Below, piece after piece: positions 8,673 through 17,156 of a stretch of DNA of 64,000 bases (within the stretch, counting starts at the first letter, position 1; the number at the start of each line of letters is the position of its first letter). The notes beneath the pieces were generated by a model. That model made no database searches. It worked only from the letters and a program-made list of their open reading frames with translations, and was not told the origin of the DNA. Both the position numbers and the translations under genes were made by a program. Origin of the DNA: Enterovirga rhinocerotis. GTDB lineage: Bacteria; Pseudomonadota; Alphaproteobacteria; Rhizobiales; Beijerinckiaceae. The stretch is taken from assembly GCF_004363955.1 (NCBI RefSeq), contig NZ_SNZR01000011.1, positions 186,001 through 250,000 of the forward strand. Reading direction: 5' to 3'.

Positions 8673-9692
8673 TTAGCGGACTTCCTTCAGGTAGCGCTGC
8701 GAGAAGGCGGTCTGCGCAGCCTGTGCGGCGGCCCAGTCGATCGCCACGGCACGCGCATACTCGCTCTGCGGCAGGAAGCGCTTGGCCACCTCCGCCGGCA
8801 ACTCGACCGGAAGGGCAGGGCGCAGATAGGCGCTGCTCCAGAACAGCTGACCCTTGTCGGAGAGCAGGTAGTTCAAGACCTTCTTGGCCGTCTCGCGATG
8901 CGGCGCGCCTTTGACCAGCGTCATCACATAGGGGAAGCTGACCGAGCCTTCGCATGGCAGGACGAACTCGAACTTGCCGTCCTCGCTGTATTTTGCGCGG
9001 TAGGCGTTGAAGTCGTAATCCATCAGGATCGGGATCTCGCCCGAGACCGTGCGCGCATAGGAGGTCTGCTTGGTGACGATGGCGCCGTTGCCGGCAAGTG
9101 CCTTGAGGTAGGCGATCGCCGGATCGAAGTTGTCGAGAGAGCCACCCAGCGCCGTATTGATGGCGACCGCCGAACCGAAGCCGACGGCTGCCGAGGTCGG
9201 ATCGAGATAGCCGACGAGACCCTTGTATTCCGGCTTTTTCAGATCCGCCCAGCATGCCGGCACCGGCTTGCCATCGAGCGCGTCGACATTGACGAAGAGT
9301 CCGAGCGTGCCCTGATGCACGGCCCACCAGCGGCCGTCCTTGTCTTTGAGACCGTCTGGGATCTCGGCGAACCGCTCCGGCTTCCATGCTTCGACCAGAT
9401 CCTGTCCGGCGGCGGAGATGCCGGCATTGACGCCGAGATAGGCGATGTCGGCGACCGGGCTGGCGCGCTCGGCGATGATCTGTGCAATCGCCTGACCGGA
9501 ATTCTTGTTGTCGCCGGGAATGCTGATGTTGAGATCGGCTTTGATCTGCTTGAGCATCGCGCCCCAGTTCGCCCATTCCGGCGGGCAGTTGTAGCAGATC
9601 GCGCTCTGGGCCTGCGCCTGTGCCTGCACCGGTACGAGCGTGAAGAGGGAAACGGCGGCGGCGAGGCCGAACGAAAGAAGACGTCGTTTCAT
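8673..9692 (-). CDS. periplasmic solute-binding protein of the phosphoester-type ABC system
   Basis: A 339-residue protein with a Sec signal peptide (MKRRLLSFGLAAAVSLFTLV, cleavage near AQAQS). It has the fold pattern of type II extracellular solute-binding proteins (family 1/6; Fe3+/polyamine/phosphonate group), with motifs such as VADIAYLGVNAG and GYLDPTSAAVGFG. The mature N-terminus is unusual in carrying a close Cys pair (ICYNCPPEW). The start overlaps the LacI gene stop by 4 bases. The true ligand is unknown; the downstream phosphodiesterase and phosphatase suggest a phosphate ester. Confidence 0.85.
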   Translation of the reverse strand: MKRRLLSFGLAAAVSLFTLVPVQAQAQAQSAICYNCPPEWANWGAMLKQIKADLNISIPGDNKNSGQAIAQIIAERASPVADIAYLGVNAGISAAGQDLVEAWKPERFAEIPDGLKDKDGRWWAVHQGTLGLFVNVDALDGKPVPACWADLKKPEYKGLVGYLDPTSAAVGFGSAVAINTALGGSLDNFDPAIAYLKALAGNGAIVTKQTSYARTVSGEIPILMDYDFNAYRAKYSEDGKFEFVLPCEGSVSFPYVMTLVKGAPHRETAKKVLNYLLSDKGQLFWSSAYLRPALPVELPAEVAKRFLPQSEYARAVAIDWAAAQAAQTAFSQRYLKEVR

Positions 9693-10726
9693 GAGCGTTG
9701 TTTCCTGTTGGCTGGCGGAGGGATGGAAAGGTCGCGCGGCGGTGCGATGGATTCCCCAGGCTGGGGGGTGCAGTCCGGACGCAATTGCTGCGGCGCCTTG
9801 TGGCCCGCTGCGATGTCCAGAAGGAGCGATGCGGCGAGGCCGCCCATGACCTGCGATGGCTGGCGAACCGTATGCAGCCGGGGATGGATGTGGCCCGCGA
9901 AATCGATCCCGTCGAAACCGGTGACCGAGATGTCGTCGGGAACGGACAGGCCCGCGCGCCGCAGCGAGGCCATCACGGTTACCGCCAGGAGGTCGTTCGA
10001 CGCCATTATGGCGGTCGGTTGCCACTGGGCGAGAACTTCGGTGAGGTCGATGTCGCGGGTCGCATCAATGAAGTCGACCTCGATAGCGGGTGCGGGCTCG
10101 AGGCCCGCAGCCTGCATCGCGTCCCGGAATCCTGCGTAGCGACGGGCCGCGCGGTCGGATGAATTGAACCGTCCGGCCAGGAACAGGATACGACGGTGTC
10201 CCAGGTTCAGGAGTTCGTCGGTCATCGCGCGCATGGCGCCATGGTTGTCGACCTGTACTGCCGCGACTCCCTCGGGAGTGCCTTCATTGTAGATGGTGAC
10301 GACGGGAAGACCGGCGGTGCGCAGGCGCGACAGGGCCACGCTCGTCGCGGGATCGCAGACAGTCATGATCATGCCGACTGGCCGTTCGGCGATCAGCGTG
10401 GCCGCGATCTCTTCCTCTTGCCGTGGATCGTAATTGGTTTGCCCCAGGATCGTGAACATTCCGGCGCTGCGGGCACGCTGCTCTATTCCCGCCACGGCGG
10501 CGGCAAAGACCGGATTGGTCAGGCTGGGAATGAGGATGCTGATGACAGTCCGTGTCTCGGGAAAAGCACGCACCAGGGGAAAGCCCAGTTCGAGCGCCGC
10601 CTCGATGACGCGCCGGCGCATTTCCTCGCTGACCGGACCGTTGCCGGTGACCACACGGCTGACCGTGGCGATCGAGCACTTCGCCCGCGCCGCGACATCC
10701 CGTATCGTGATCTCCGATGAAGCCAC
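9689..10726 (-). CDS. LacI family transcriptional regulator
   Basis: A 345-residue regulator. The N-terminal LacI helix-turn-helix and hinge (ITIRDVAARAKCSIATVSRVV) is followed by a periplasmic-binding-protein-like effector domain (VISILIPSLTNPVFAAAVAG through VSVTGFDGIDFAGHIHP). It is the first gene of the operon and its stop overlaps the binding-protein start, so it is co-transcribed with the genes it probably controls. Repeated TGAAAACG half-sites upstream (10804-10828) are the likely autoregulatory operator. The effector is presumably the imported compound or a product of its hydrolysis. Confidence 0.9.
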   Translation of the reverse strand: MASSEITIRDVAARAKCSIATVSRVVTGNGPVSEEMRRRVIEAALELGFPLVRAFPETRTVISILIPSLTNPVFAAAVAGIEQRARSAGMFTILGQTNYDPRQEEEIAATLIAERPVGMIMTVCDPATSVALSRLRTAGLPVVTIYNEGTPEGVAAVQVDNHGAMRAMTDELLNLGHRRILFLAGRFNSSDRAARRYAGFRDAMQAAGLEPAPAIEVDFIDATRDIDLTEVLAQWQPTAIMASNDLLAVTVMASLRRAGLSVPDDISVTGFDGIDFAGHIHPRLHTVRQPSQVMGGLAASLLLDIAAGHKAPQQLRPDCTPQPGESIAPPRDLSIPPPANRKQRS

Positions 10727-10803
10727 CCCTTGCCCCTGCTGATCGGCCGGCCCTCTGCTGCCGGCACCTGAGCGAGGGGTAGCAAGCGAGTTTATGGGCT
10801 GAG

Positions 10804-10828
10804 TGACAGCGTTTTCAGTCGTTTTCAG
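10804..10828 (-). promoter_or_regulatory. candidate LacI-family operator region
   Basis: Read on the minus strand, CTGAAAACG occurs twice, 10 bases apart in register (plus-strand copies of CGTTTTCAG at 10810-10818 and 10820-10828). TGACAGCGTTTTCA at 10804-10817 forms an imperfect palindrome around a central CG, the usual LacI-family style. It lies about 80 bases upstream of the regulator start. Confidence 0.45.
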
Positions 10829-10999
10829 CGACTGCCCTGCAGACCTCGGAGCGCGGATTCTGCAGCCGGGTTCGACCTTGCCCCCTGATTATCCCCGGTC
10901 TGAAGGTAGGCGCAGGATTCATGGGTCTGCTCCCTAACGCTGGAGCATTCGAGATTAGAGTTTTGGGGCCTTGTCACGGTGGCGGGGGCGCGAGCACGA

Positions 11000-11545
11000 T
11001 CCTCGGCCGTGTTGATGCCGCCGAGGGCTACAAGGGAGGCATTGGCGATGCCGACGCCCTCGCGCTGCTAGGAAATGTCCCTAATCTCGCCGATCCGCGT
11101 GAGGCACGGCAGATGACGGCGCGACTGATGGCGCTGGACGCCAAGTTCGCGCCGACCACGGGGTGCGGCTCGGTTGTGTCATCGTGAATACTGCTAGCAC
11201 GGCGCTTGCTCTTGAAGATGAAAACAGTAATTCCGAAGTCGTCAAGGCGCCTCGAACGCTTGCCGAGATCGGCCGATCTGTGCATTCACTTATCGTGATA
11301 GTTCATCATTTCGAAAAATCAAGCGACCAGGGACTGCGCGGAGCCAGTGCATGGAGAGCCAGTGCCGGTACTGTTGTTGCGATACTTGCCGAGCGCGACG
11401 AAACGACAGGATCGTGCACTACCCGCCGGCTCATGGTCGTGAAGAACCGAGTTGGGCCGGAGGGGCTGACCATTCCGTTTGAGCTCACGTTCGTACCCCT
11501 GGGTCGGGACAGTGCGCGAGCGAGTAAGAGGCCTGGCCGTCCCCA
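11000..11545 (+). pseudogene. frameshifted remnant of a RepA-like AAA_25 ATPase
   Basis: Two overlapping reading frames together give the pattern of the RepA/AAA_25 helicase-loader ATPases of mobile elements. The first frame (to the stop at 11185-11187) has VDAAEGYKGG, then LLGNVPNLADPREARQMTA and FAPTTGCGSVV. The second, starting around 11163, continues with VNTASTALALEDENSN (Walker B-like region), SLIVIVHHFEK, GLRGASAWRASAGTV and VKNRVGPEGLTIPFEL. A frameshift near 11165-11190 separates them. The N-terminal Walker A region is not recognisable. It is a decayed mobile-element relic; the exact ends are estimates. Confidence 0.6.
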
Positions 11546-11580
11546 ACGGCCAAGCAATTGCGTAGACGAGCGCTTGCCAT

Positions 11581-14004
11581 TTACTTGTGCTTCGGGGACG
11601 GCAGATACTTGATGTGGACCCGTCCGATATCACCATTGAATTGGAAGGGCGCACGATCAAAATAGTCGTCCGCGACGGGAGAGAAGCTGTCGCGGCCGAT
11701 GTCGAAGGTGTCGTTGGTCGTGAAGTACAGGCTCGGTGTGCGCGGCACATGCCCCTTGGCGACATCCTTTCCATCGATGCGGATGACGACGTCCATGGGT
11801 GTAGCCGGTCCTTCCCTGCGGATCGATTCGACCTCGATCGTCACCCGGCCCTGCGGCAGGGGCTCAGATGTCTCGATGCGGGTCCTCTCCACCTGGAAGA
11901 TGTTCGCCTCATAGGACAGCTTGCCCTTGTCTATCCAAAGGGAAATCCCTCCGGAATAGGCACCCAGCGCGTAGAGAACGCCCTGCGACTTCGGCGTGAG
12001 CTCCACCTCCATGCGCACCAGCGTGCTCGCCGAGCCCAGCTTGGGCGCGTTGAACTCCGGCAGCTCGATCACGTCCTGTGTATAGAAGAACTCCTTCGCC
12101 GGGTTGCGCGGGCTGTATTCCGGGTGGAACAGGCTGGCCCACAAGCCGCCACCGATGGGGAAGGCCTTGTTGTCACGAGCTGTCGCCGTGAACGACGCCG
12201 TCATCTCCCTGAGCTTGTCTGGGTTGTCCTTTGCCAGATCCCGGGACTGGGAGAAGTCCTCGTTCAGATTATACAGCTCCCATTTGTCCTGATCGGGCGT
12301 CCAGTTGAAGATAGCGGGGTCGAACCCCGGCTTCCATGGCGTGCGGGGTCCGAAGGCCGAGGCCATCCAGCCATCCTTGTACAGGGAACGGCTTCCCATG
12401 ACCTCGAAATACTGCATCGTCTTGCTGTCCGGTGCCTTCGCGTCATTCAGCGATTTGGCCATGGACACGCCGTCGATCTGATCCTGAGTGATACCGTCCA
12501 CCAGCTTGGGCGGTTTAATCTGCAGGAGCTCGTAAATGGTGGGAACGATATCGTTCACATGATGGAACTGCGAGCGCGGGACGGGATCGGCCTTGATCCT
12601 CGCAGGCCATGACACCGCAAGAGGAGTGCGGGTGCCGCCGAGATGGCTCGCAAGGAGCTTCACCCCCTGGAAGGGCGTGGACCCCGCCCAGGCCCAGCCG
12701 GCATGATACATGTTGTCGGTCTTGGGGCCGCCGAGCTGATCGAGCCCTCCGATCTCCTTCAGCACGCGCAGATGATCGCTGACCTTTGTCGCGATGCCGT
12801 TCTGGGCCATCAACTCCGAAATGGTGCCGTTCTGCCCCTCGGACGATGAGCCGTTGTCGCCCCAGACGTAGAAGATCAGGGTATTGTCGCGAATTCCGAG
12901 CTCCGAAAGCGTATCGACGATGCGTCCGGCCTGCGTGTCGGCATGCTCGACGAAACCGGCGAAGACCTCCATTAGCCGTGTCTGGAAGGCGCGCTCGGCT
13001 TCAGGAATGTCTTTCCAGGCCGCCATGCTGGATGCCCGTTCGGTCAGGGCCGCATCCTCCGGAATCCAGCCGATCTTCTTCTGCCTGGCGAAGATTTCCT
13101 TGCGAAGCTCATCCCAGCCCTGGTCAAAGCGACCTTTGTACTTGTCTGCCCATTCCTTGAAGATGTGATGGGGCCCATGTGCTGCCCCCGGTGCCCAGTA
13201 GAGCATGAACGGCCGATCGGGATCGAGCGCCTTCTGGTTCTTGATCCACTTCACCGCCTTGTCCGTGACGTCCTCGGTGAGATGATAGCCCTTGCGATGA
13301 TGCTGAGGCGGCAGCCTCGTCGTGTTCTCGACGAGAGCCGGCTCCCACTGCGAGGTTTCGCCGGCCATGAACCCGTAGAAATAGTCGAACCCGACGAGTT
13401 GTCCGGTGGGCCAACGGTTGAACGGCCCGGCGCTGGAAACTTCGGTTGCCGGCGTGTTGTGCCACTTTCCGAAGGCCGAGGTGGCGTAGCCGTAATGGCC
13501 GAGAACCTTCGGCAGGGCGGCTGCCGTGGCCGGCCAGGCGCCCGTGTAGCCGTCCCAATCGTTGGCGAATTCTGCGATCTGACCGAATCCGACCCGGTGA
13601 TGGTTCCGCCCGGTCAAGAGCGACGCGCGCGTCGGCGAGCACATGGCGGTCGTGTGGAAGCGATTATAGGCGACGCCGTACTTGACCACGTTCTCCATGG
13701 TGGGCGTCTTGATCGGCCCGCCGAAAGCCGAGGACAGGGCCGGTCCGGTATCGTCGAGCATGATCACGACGATATTGGGCGCGTCCGCCGGCAAGCGGCG
13801 CGGGCGGCTGACCTGACGATAGTCGGGGGCGGAGGCCTGCATCGTCTCCCTCGCGACAGGTCGTTCCGGTTCTGGAAAAGGCAGGACATCCTGAGCAACA
13901 GATGGTTGTCCGCACATGAGAGCAAACACGGAACACCCCACAACGAGGCTGCAGGATGACTGAATGATCGTTCTCAGGGCCGATCCACAGCGCGAAGTAT
14001 TCAC
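11581..14004 (-). CDS. arylsulfatase (type I, formylglycine-dependent), exported
   Basis: An 807-residue sulfatase. A signal peptide ends near SVAQD. Metal-binding IVVIMLDDTG lies near residue 80. The modification motif CSPTRASLLTGR has Cys122 as the residue converted to formylglycine. GKWHNTP and VWGDNGSSSEG supply further active-site residues. The C-terminal roughly 200 residues are beta-rich (ELTPKSQGVLYALGAYSGG), as in the large Pseudomonas-type arylsulfatases. It should release sulfate from sulfate esters in the periplasm. No sulfatase-maturing enzyme gene is visible nearby. It stands alone between mobile-element relics and may be acquired. Confidence 0.9.
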   Translation of the reverse strand: MNTSRCGSALRTIIQSSCSLVVGCSVFALMCGQPSVAQDVLPFPEPERPVARETMQASAPDYRQVSRPRRLPADAPNIVVIMLDDTGPALSSAFGGPIKTPTMENVVKYGVAYNRFHTTAMCSPTRASLLTGRNHHRVGFGQIAEFANDWDGYTGAWPATAAALPKVLGHYGYATSAFGKWHNTPATEVSSAGPFNRWPTGQLVGFDYFYGFMAGETSQWEPALVENTTRLPPQHHRKGYHLTEDVTDKAVKWIKNQKALDPDRPFMLYWAPGAAHGPHHIFKEWADKYKGRFDQGWDELRKEIFARQKKIGWIPEDAALTERASSMAAWKDIPEAERAFQTRLMEVFAGFVEHADTQAGRIVDTLSELGIRDNTLIFYVWGDNGSSSEGQNGTISELMAQNGIATKVSDHLRVLKEIGGLDQLGGPKTDNMYHAGWAWAGSTPFQGVKLLASHLGGTRTPLAVSWPARIKADPVPRSQFHHVNDIVPTIYELLQIKPPKLVDGITQDQIDGVSMAKSLNDAKAPDSKTMQYFEVMGSRSLYKDGWMASAFGPRTPWKPGFDPAIFNWTPDQDKWELYNLNEDFSQSRDLAKDNPDKLREMTASFTATARDNKAFPIGGGLWASLFHPEYSPRNPAKEFFYTQDVIELPEFNAPKLGSASTLVRMEVELTPKSQGVLYALGAYSGGISLWIDKGKLSYEANIFQVERTRIETSEPLPQGRVTIEVESIRREGPATPMDVVIRIDGKDVAKGHVPRTPSLYFTTNDTFDIGRDSFSPVADDYFDRAPFQFNGDIGRVHIKYLPSPKHK

Positions 14005-14249
14005 TTTATCTCCCTGCGGTTAGCAGTACTGCCTTCTGACACGTTCCGTTGTTGCTATCAGCGTGGGCGAACACCTAAAGATCGGTGGCCGCCTCTTCAA
14101 TGGTTTCGATCGCGTTGACGCGGTTCGTTATTGTCGATTCGGTGACCCGCCTTAGCGCGAGGTGCGGTCACCGAGAGCAAATGTGCATAGCCCGTGCATA
14201 GCAGCATATTTGTCCGAAACGACACAAACCAACGAGAAAGCTTGCCTCG

Positions 14250-15074
14250 GTGGTTTGCAGAAGTTCGGATCAGCCACGAGCGAGAGCCCTGGAAGGAGTC
14301 CAGCCGAACCAGTTTCGGGAGCTGCAAGTGGCCGGGGAGTTGGAATCAGCTCTGAAGGAGGAGGCCAAGCGGACGCATCGCGAGATGGACGCGCTGGAAG
14401 CCCAGGGCTATCGCACTGACAATCCGGTAGTCGGCGTCCGGAAAGCCGCATACGAAAAGCGCGAGCGTCGCTTGGACGAGGTGGCCTATCGTCGCTTCGG
14501 TCGCCGCGTCCGAGCAGCCGAGCGCCACGGCGAGCGATGGCAAGTGCTATCCATGATCCGTCTGCTGGCGCTGACCGGATGTCGTCGAGGAGAGATCGAA
14601 GGCTTGAAGCGCAGCGAGGTGGATCTGAAGGCGCAGGCGCTTCGCCTTGGGGACACGAAGACTGGGAAGAGCGTGCGGCCAATCGGGCGTGCGGCCGCAG
14701 CGGAACTGGAGGCCGCATTGCAACGCGGAACTGGCACCTACGTCTTCCCCGCCGCTCGCGGCAATGGCTTCTACAAGGGGCTTCCGAAATCCTGGCAGTC
14801 GATCGTTGGTCGGCGATTCCCCGACGTCACGCCTCATACGCTCCGTCACTCCTACGCGAGCATGGGCGAGGATTTGGGCTTCACGCTGCCGACGATCGGC
14901 GCTCTCTTGGGCCATGCCGGACACGGCGTCACGGCCGGTTATATCCACAAGGTCGATGCCGCGCTGGTCGCCGCCGCGAATCGGATCGCGGATGAGATCG
15001 CAGGCATGATATCCGGGAAGAAGGCCTTCAATGGGGCTGCGGTCGTAGATTTGATGAGCCGGAAGCATGGATGA
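14250..15074 (+). pseudogene. tyrosine recombinase (phage-type integrase), N-terminally truncated
   Basis: The C-terminal catalytic domain is complete: Arg in LLALTGCRRGEIEGL, then DTKTGKSVRP, HTLRHSYASMG, LLGHAGHGVT, and the Tyr nucleophile in AGYIHKVD. Recognisable similarity begins only near GYRTDNPVVGV (about base 14405). The arm-binding domain and most of the core-binding domain of a normal roughly 400-residue integrase are missing, and nothing matching them is seen upstream. It is probably an inactive relic that marks one side of the 14-20 kb island. The listed start is simply the first usable codon. Confidence 0.75.
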
Positions 15075-15960
15075 GGCGCAAGATCAACTCGACCGCCCAT
15101 CGATCCCCGGCCATGAGCAGGAGAGGCGAAGGCATGCGCGGAAAGGCGCAGCCCGTATTTGGGAGCAAGTTAGGCTCGCACCCGGTGACGTCCGGTCACG
15201 GCGGGCGGACCTGAGGAATTGCCTCGCGCAGAAAGCGAGGGAGGCTAATGTCGATCTTATCATCGAAGCAACAAAAGCGGGATCAAACAGTTTCGTTGTT
15301 CCTAAATATTTGAACAGGCGCCGTTTTCGTGAGGATATCGATGGCCTGAGGTTCCGGATTAATGTGCTCTATGAGTTCCACGGCGATCGAAAATGGCGAG
15401 AGCGCGCTAATATACTTCGTGAAGTTGAAGTGCGAGCGAAGCAACTGGTGCGGCTGCTCTCCTCTCAGACAGAATCTGAATGGATAAAGAGCCGCCTCGC
15501 CAGCGAGCGAAGTGGTCTTATTGGAGAGGATATTAAGAAGGGCGAGTGGCATAGCAAGGATGTCGAAGAATTCACCAATATTGAGACGCTATTGGTTGAT
15601 CTGCGTCGCCTTGAGCAGTCCGCCACGCGGGCACTTGGACGGGATGACATGAAGGGCGTGGCGCCTTATCCGCAGGCGAGAAGTTTGTTCCAAAGCATGA
15701 TATCGACAGGCCTTCCCGCAATTTTCATTAGGCGGTTTCGGCAGCCGATCACGTTCGGAAGTCGTCAGCATGCTCAGTCCGCTGCGGATCGAGAGGATGG
15801 GCCGTTCCTTCGATTTGCAGAGGCGGTTCTGGCAGATTTGGGGATAGAGAGCGAGCGCGGAGCACCCTATTCCCGGGCAACGATCGCCCGCGAATACCGG
15901 CGGCTCACCAGCGCGGGAAATCCGAAAAAGAAAGTTGGAACTTCCCGCGTATCGGAATAG
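15067..15960 (+). CDS. hypothetical island protein, 297 residues
   Basis: Not recognised. Its ATG overlaps the recombinase stop by 8 bases, suggesting coupled expression. The protein is highly charged and mostly helical, with an Arg-rich N-terminus (RRRHARKGAARIWEQV) and no membrane segment or signal peptide. Base composition in its middle is lower in GC than in its neighbours, which fits foreign origin. Confidence 0.55.
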   Translation: MDEAQDQLDRPSIPGHEQERRRHARKGAARIWEQVRLAPGDVRSRRADLRNCLAQKAREANVDLIIEATKAGSNSFVVPKYLNRRRFREDIDGLRFRINVLYEFHGDRKWRERANILREVEVRAKQLVRLLSSQTESEWIKSRLASERSGLIGEDIKKGEWHSKDVEEFTNIETLLVDLRRLEQSATRALGRDDMKGVAPYPQARSLFQSMISTGLPAIFIRRFRQPITFGSRQHAQSAADREDGPFLRFAEAVLADLGIESERGAPYSRATIAREYRRLTSAGNPKKKVGTSRVSE

Positions 15961-16012
15961 GCGCAGCGCCCTCACGTTGCCTCGCGTTTCTTTCGGTTAT
16001 CGCGAGGATTTC

Positions 16013-16258
16013 ATGTCTCCCGTTCGCCAGCCGCGCCTTCGCCGCGAAGAGGCTTCCGCCTATCTGCTCAGCCACCACGACCTGAAATATTCGGCCCGTA
16101 CCCTGGCCAAGCTCGCCGTCATCGGCGGCGGCCCGCCGATGGAATATGCGGGCCGGTTTCCGCTCTATCCCCAGGACGGGCTCGACGCCTGGGCGGCAGC
16201 CAAGATCAGCCCTCGCGTCTCGTCCACCTCCGAACTCCGCGCCCTGAGGGCGGCCTGA
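16013..16258 (+). CDS. small helix-turn-helix protein (AlpA/excisionase-like)
   Basis: An 81-residue protein beginning SPVRQPRLRREEASAYLLSHHDLKYSARTLAKL. This has the layout of a winged helix-turn-helix excisionase or AlpA-type regulator, with the recognition segment followed by FPLYPQDGLDAWAAAK. GCGAGGA (16001-16007) supports ATG 16013. Such proteins control excision or transcription of integrated elements and usually sit near the integrase, as here. Confidence 0.65.
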   Translation: MSPVRQPRLRREEASAYLLSHHDLKYSARTLAKLAVIGGGPPMEYAGRFPLYPQDGLDAWAAAKISPRVSSTSELRALRAA

Positions 16259-16395
16259 AACGAAACACCCCCGCCGCCGGAATCGGGAGCGAGGGTGCCG
16301 TGAAATTATGTGAGCGACTGGACATCGATCACATAGCGCACGGCGTTCGTTTTCGCCACCCCTTTTCCGGCGGTCCATAGAGAAGGACCGTCACC

Positions 16396-16578
16396 ATGAA
16401 GAAGAGAACCACCAAGACCAAGCTGCCGGCGCCGATGGTCCGCCCGGCTGAACTCGATCCGGATCTCGTGCAGGCGATCGTGCATCGTCGCACCGCCATG
16501 CGGTGGGGCTTGTCGCTCCCCGTCGCGGCGGCGGTCGCCTCCCTTACGGGTCTCGGCCCCGACGCGGGGAGGGTCTGA
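16396..16578 (+). CDS. hypothetical small basic protein, 60 residues
   Basis: Not recognised. A good ribosome binding site (AGAAGGA) precedes the ATG and the stop lies 2 bases before the next start, so it is probably a real member of the run. The N-terminus is Lys-rich (MKKRTTKTKLPAP). A hydrophobic stretch near the C-terminus (GLSLPVAAAVASL) could be a membrane segment. Confidence 0.5.
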   Translation: MKKRTTKTKLPAPMVRPAELDPDLVQAIVHRRTAMRWGLSLPVAAAVASLTGLGPDAGRV

Positions 16579-16580
16579 CG

Positions 16581-17156
16581 ATGACTGCCTTGCTCCCCTC
16601 CCGCATCGCCGGCACGTTTGACGCCAACTTCGGCCTAAGCCCCCGCGAACGCGGGGAACTCCATCGGCTTGGCATCTCCGACGCTGCGCTCGATACAAGC
16701 CCTCCGATCCGCGCCGGCTACGTCTCCTTCCAGGGTCACGATCGGTTCGAGCTGGAGCAGCACCTCCGCCTTTCGCTGTCCGTCCGTACGGTTCGTGCCT
16801 TCCTCATCCTCGCCGAGGACACGGCGGGGGAGCCGGAAGACATCGTTGCTTGGCTCCCCGCGCTTGGGCGCACCGCAACTTGGCTCGGTCGAGCCTGGGG
16901 GATCGGTTCGGGAGGCGCCTACCATCCCCGGCTGGCCGAGCACGAAGGATTGCCAGTCTGGCGCGAGCCGATTGCGTGGCTGCGCGCCGAGCGCCGAGGC
17001 GTCGTGCTCCTGAAGCCCCGCGTCGCGGCGGGCTGGCTCGACGATGCCGGGCCGCTTCTCGCCGAGGATCACGAGCACGGCCGTGAGCTTCGCGCCGCGC
17101 TCACCCGGCCCGCCCCGCGGATCCTCGTCCCCGCCGAAGCCCGGAGGGCCGCGTGA
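16581..17156 (+). CDS. hypothetical island protein preceding the DUF3987 gene
   Basis: A 191-residue protein with no recognised domain, no signal peptide and no membrane segment. GGGGAGGG lies close upstream of ATG 16581. The stop overlaps the GTG of the DUF3987 gene by 4 bases (GTGA), a clear translational coupling. Position suggests a replication-related accessory of the element, but nothing in the sequence shows the activity. Confidence 0.6.
   Translation: MTALLPSRIAGTFDANFGLSPRERGELHRLGISDAALDTSPPIRAGYVSFQGHDRFELEQHLRLSLSVRTVRAFLILAEDTAGEPEDIVAWLPALGRTATWLGRAWGIGSGGAYHPRLAEHEGLPVWREPIAWLRAERRGVVLLKPRVAAGWLDDAGPLLAEDHEHGRELRAALTRPAPRILVPAEARRAA

Noticed and set aside
10921-11187. Stand-alone 88-codon gene
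   Set aside because: It makes sense only as the first part of a frameshifted AAA_25 ATPase continued in the next frame, so it is listed within that pseudogene.
14250-15074. Active integrase
   Set aside because: The arm-binding and most of the core-binding domain are missing, and no matching sequence lies upstream in any frame.
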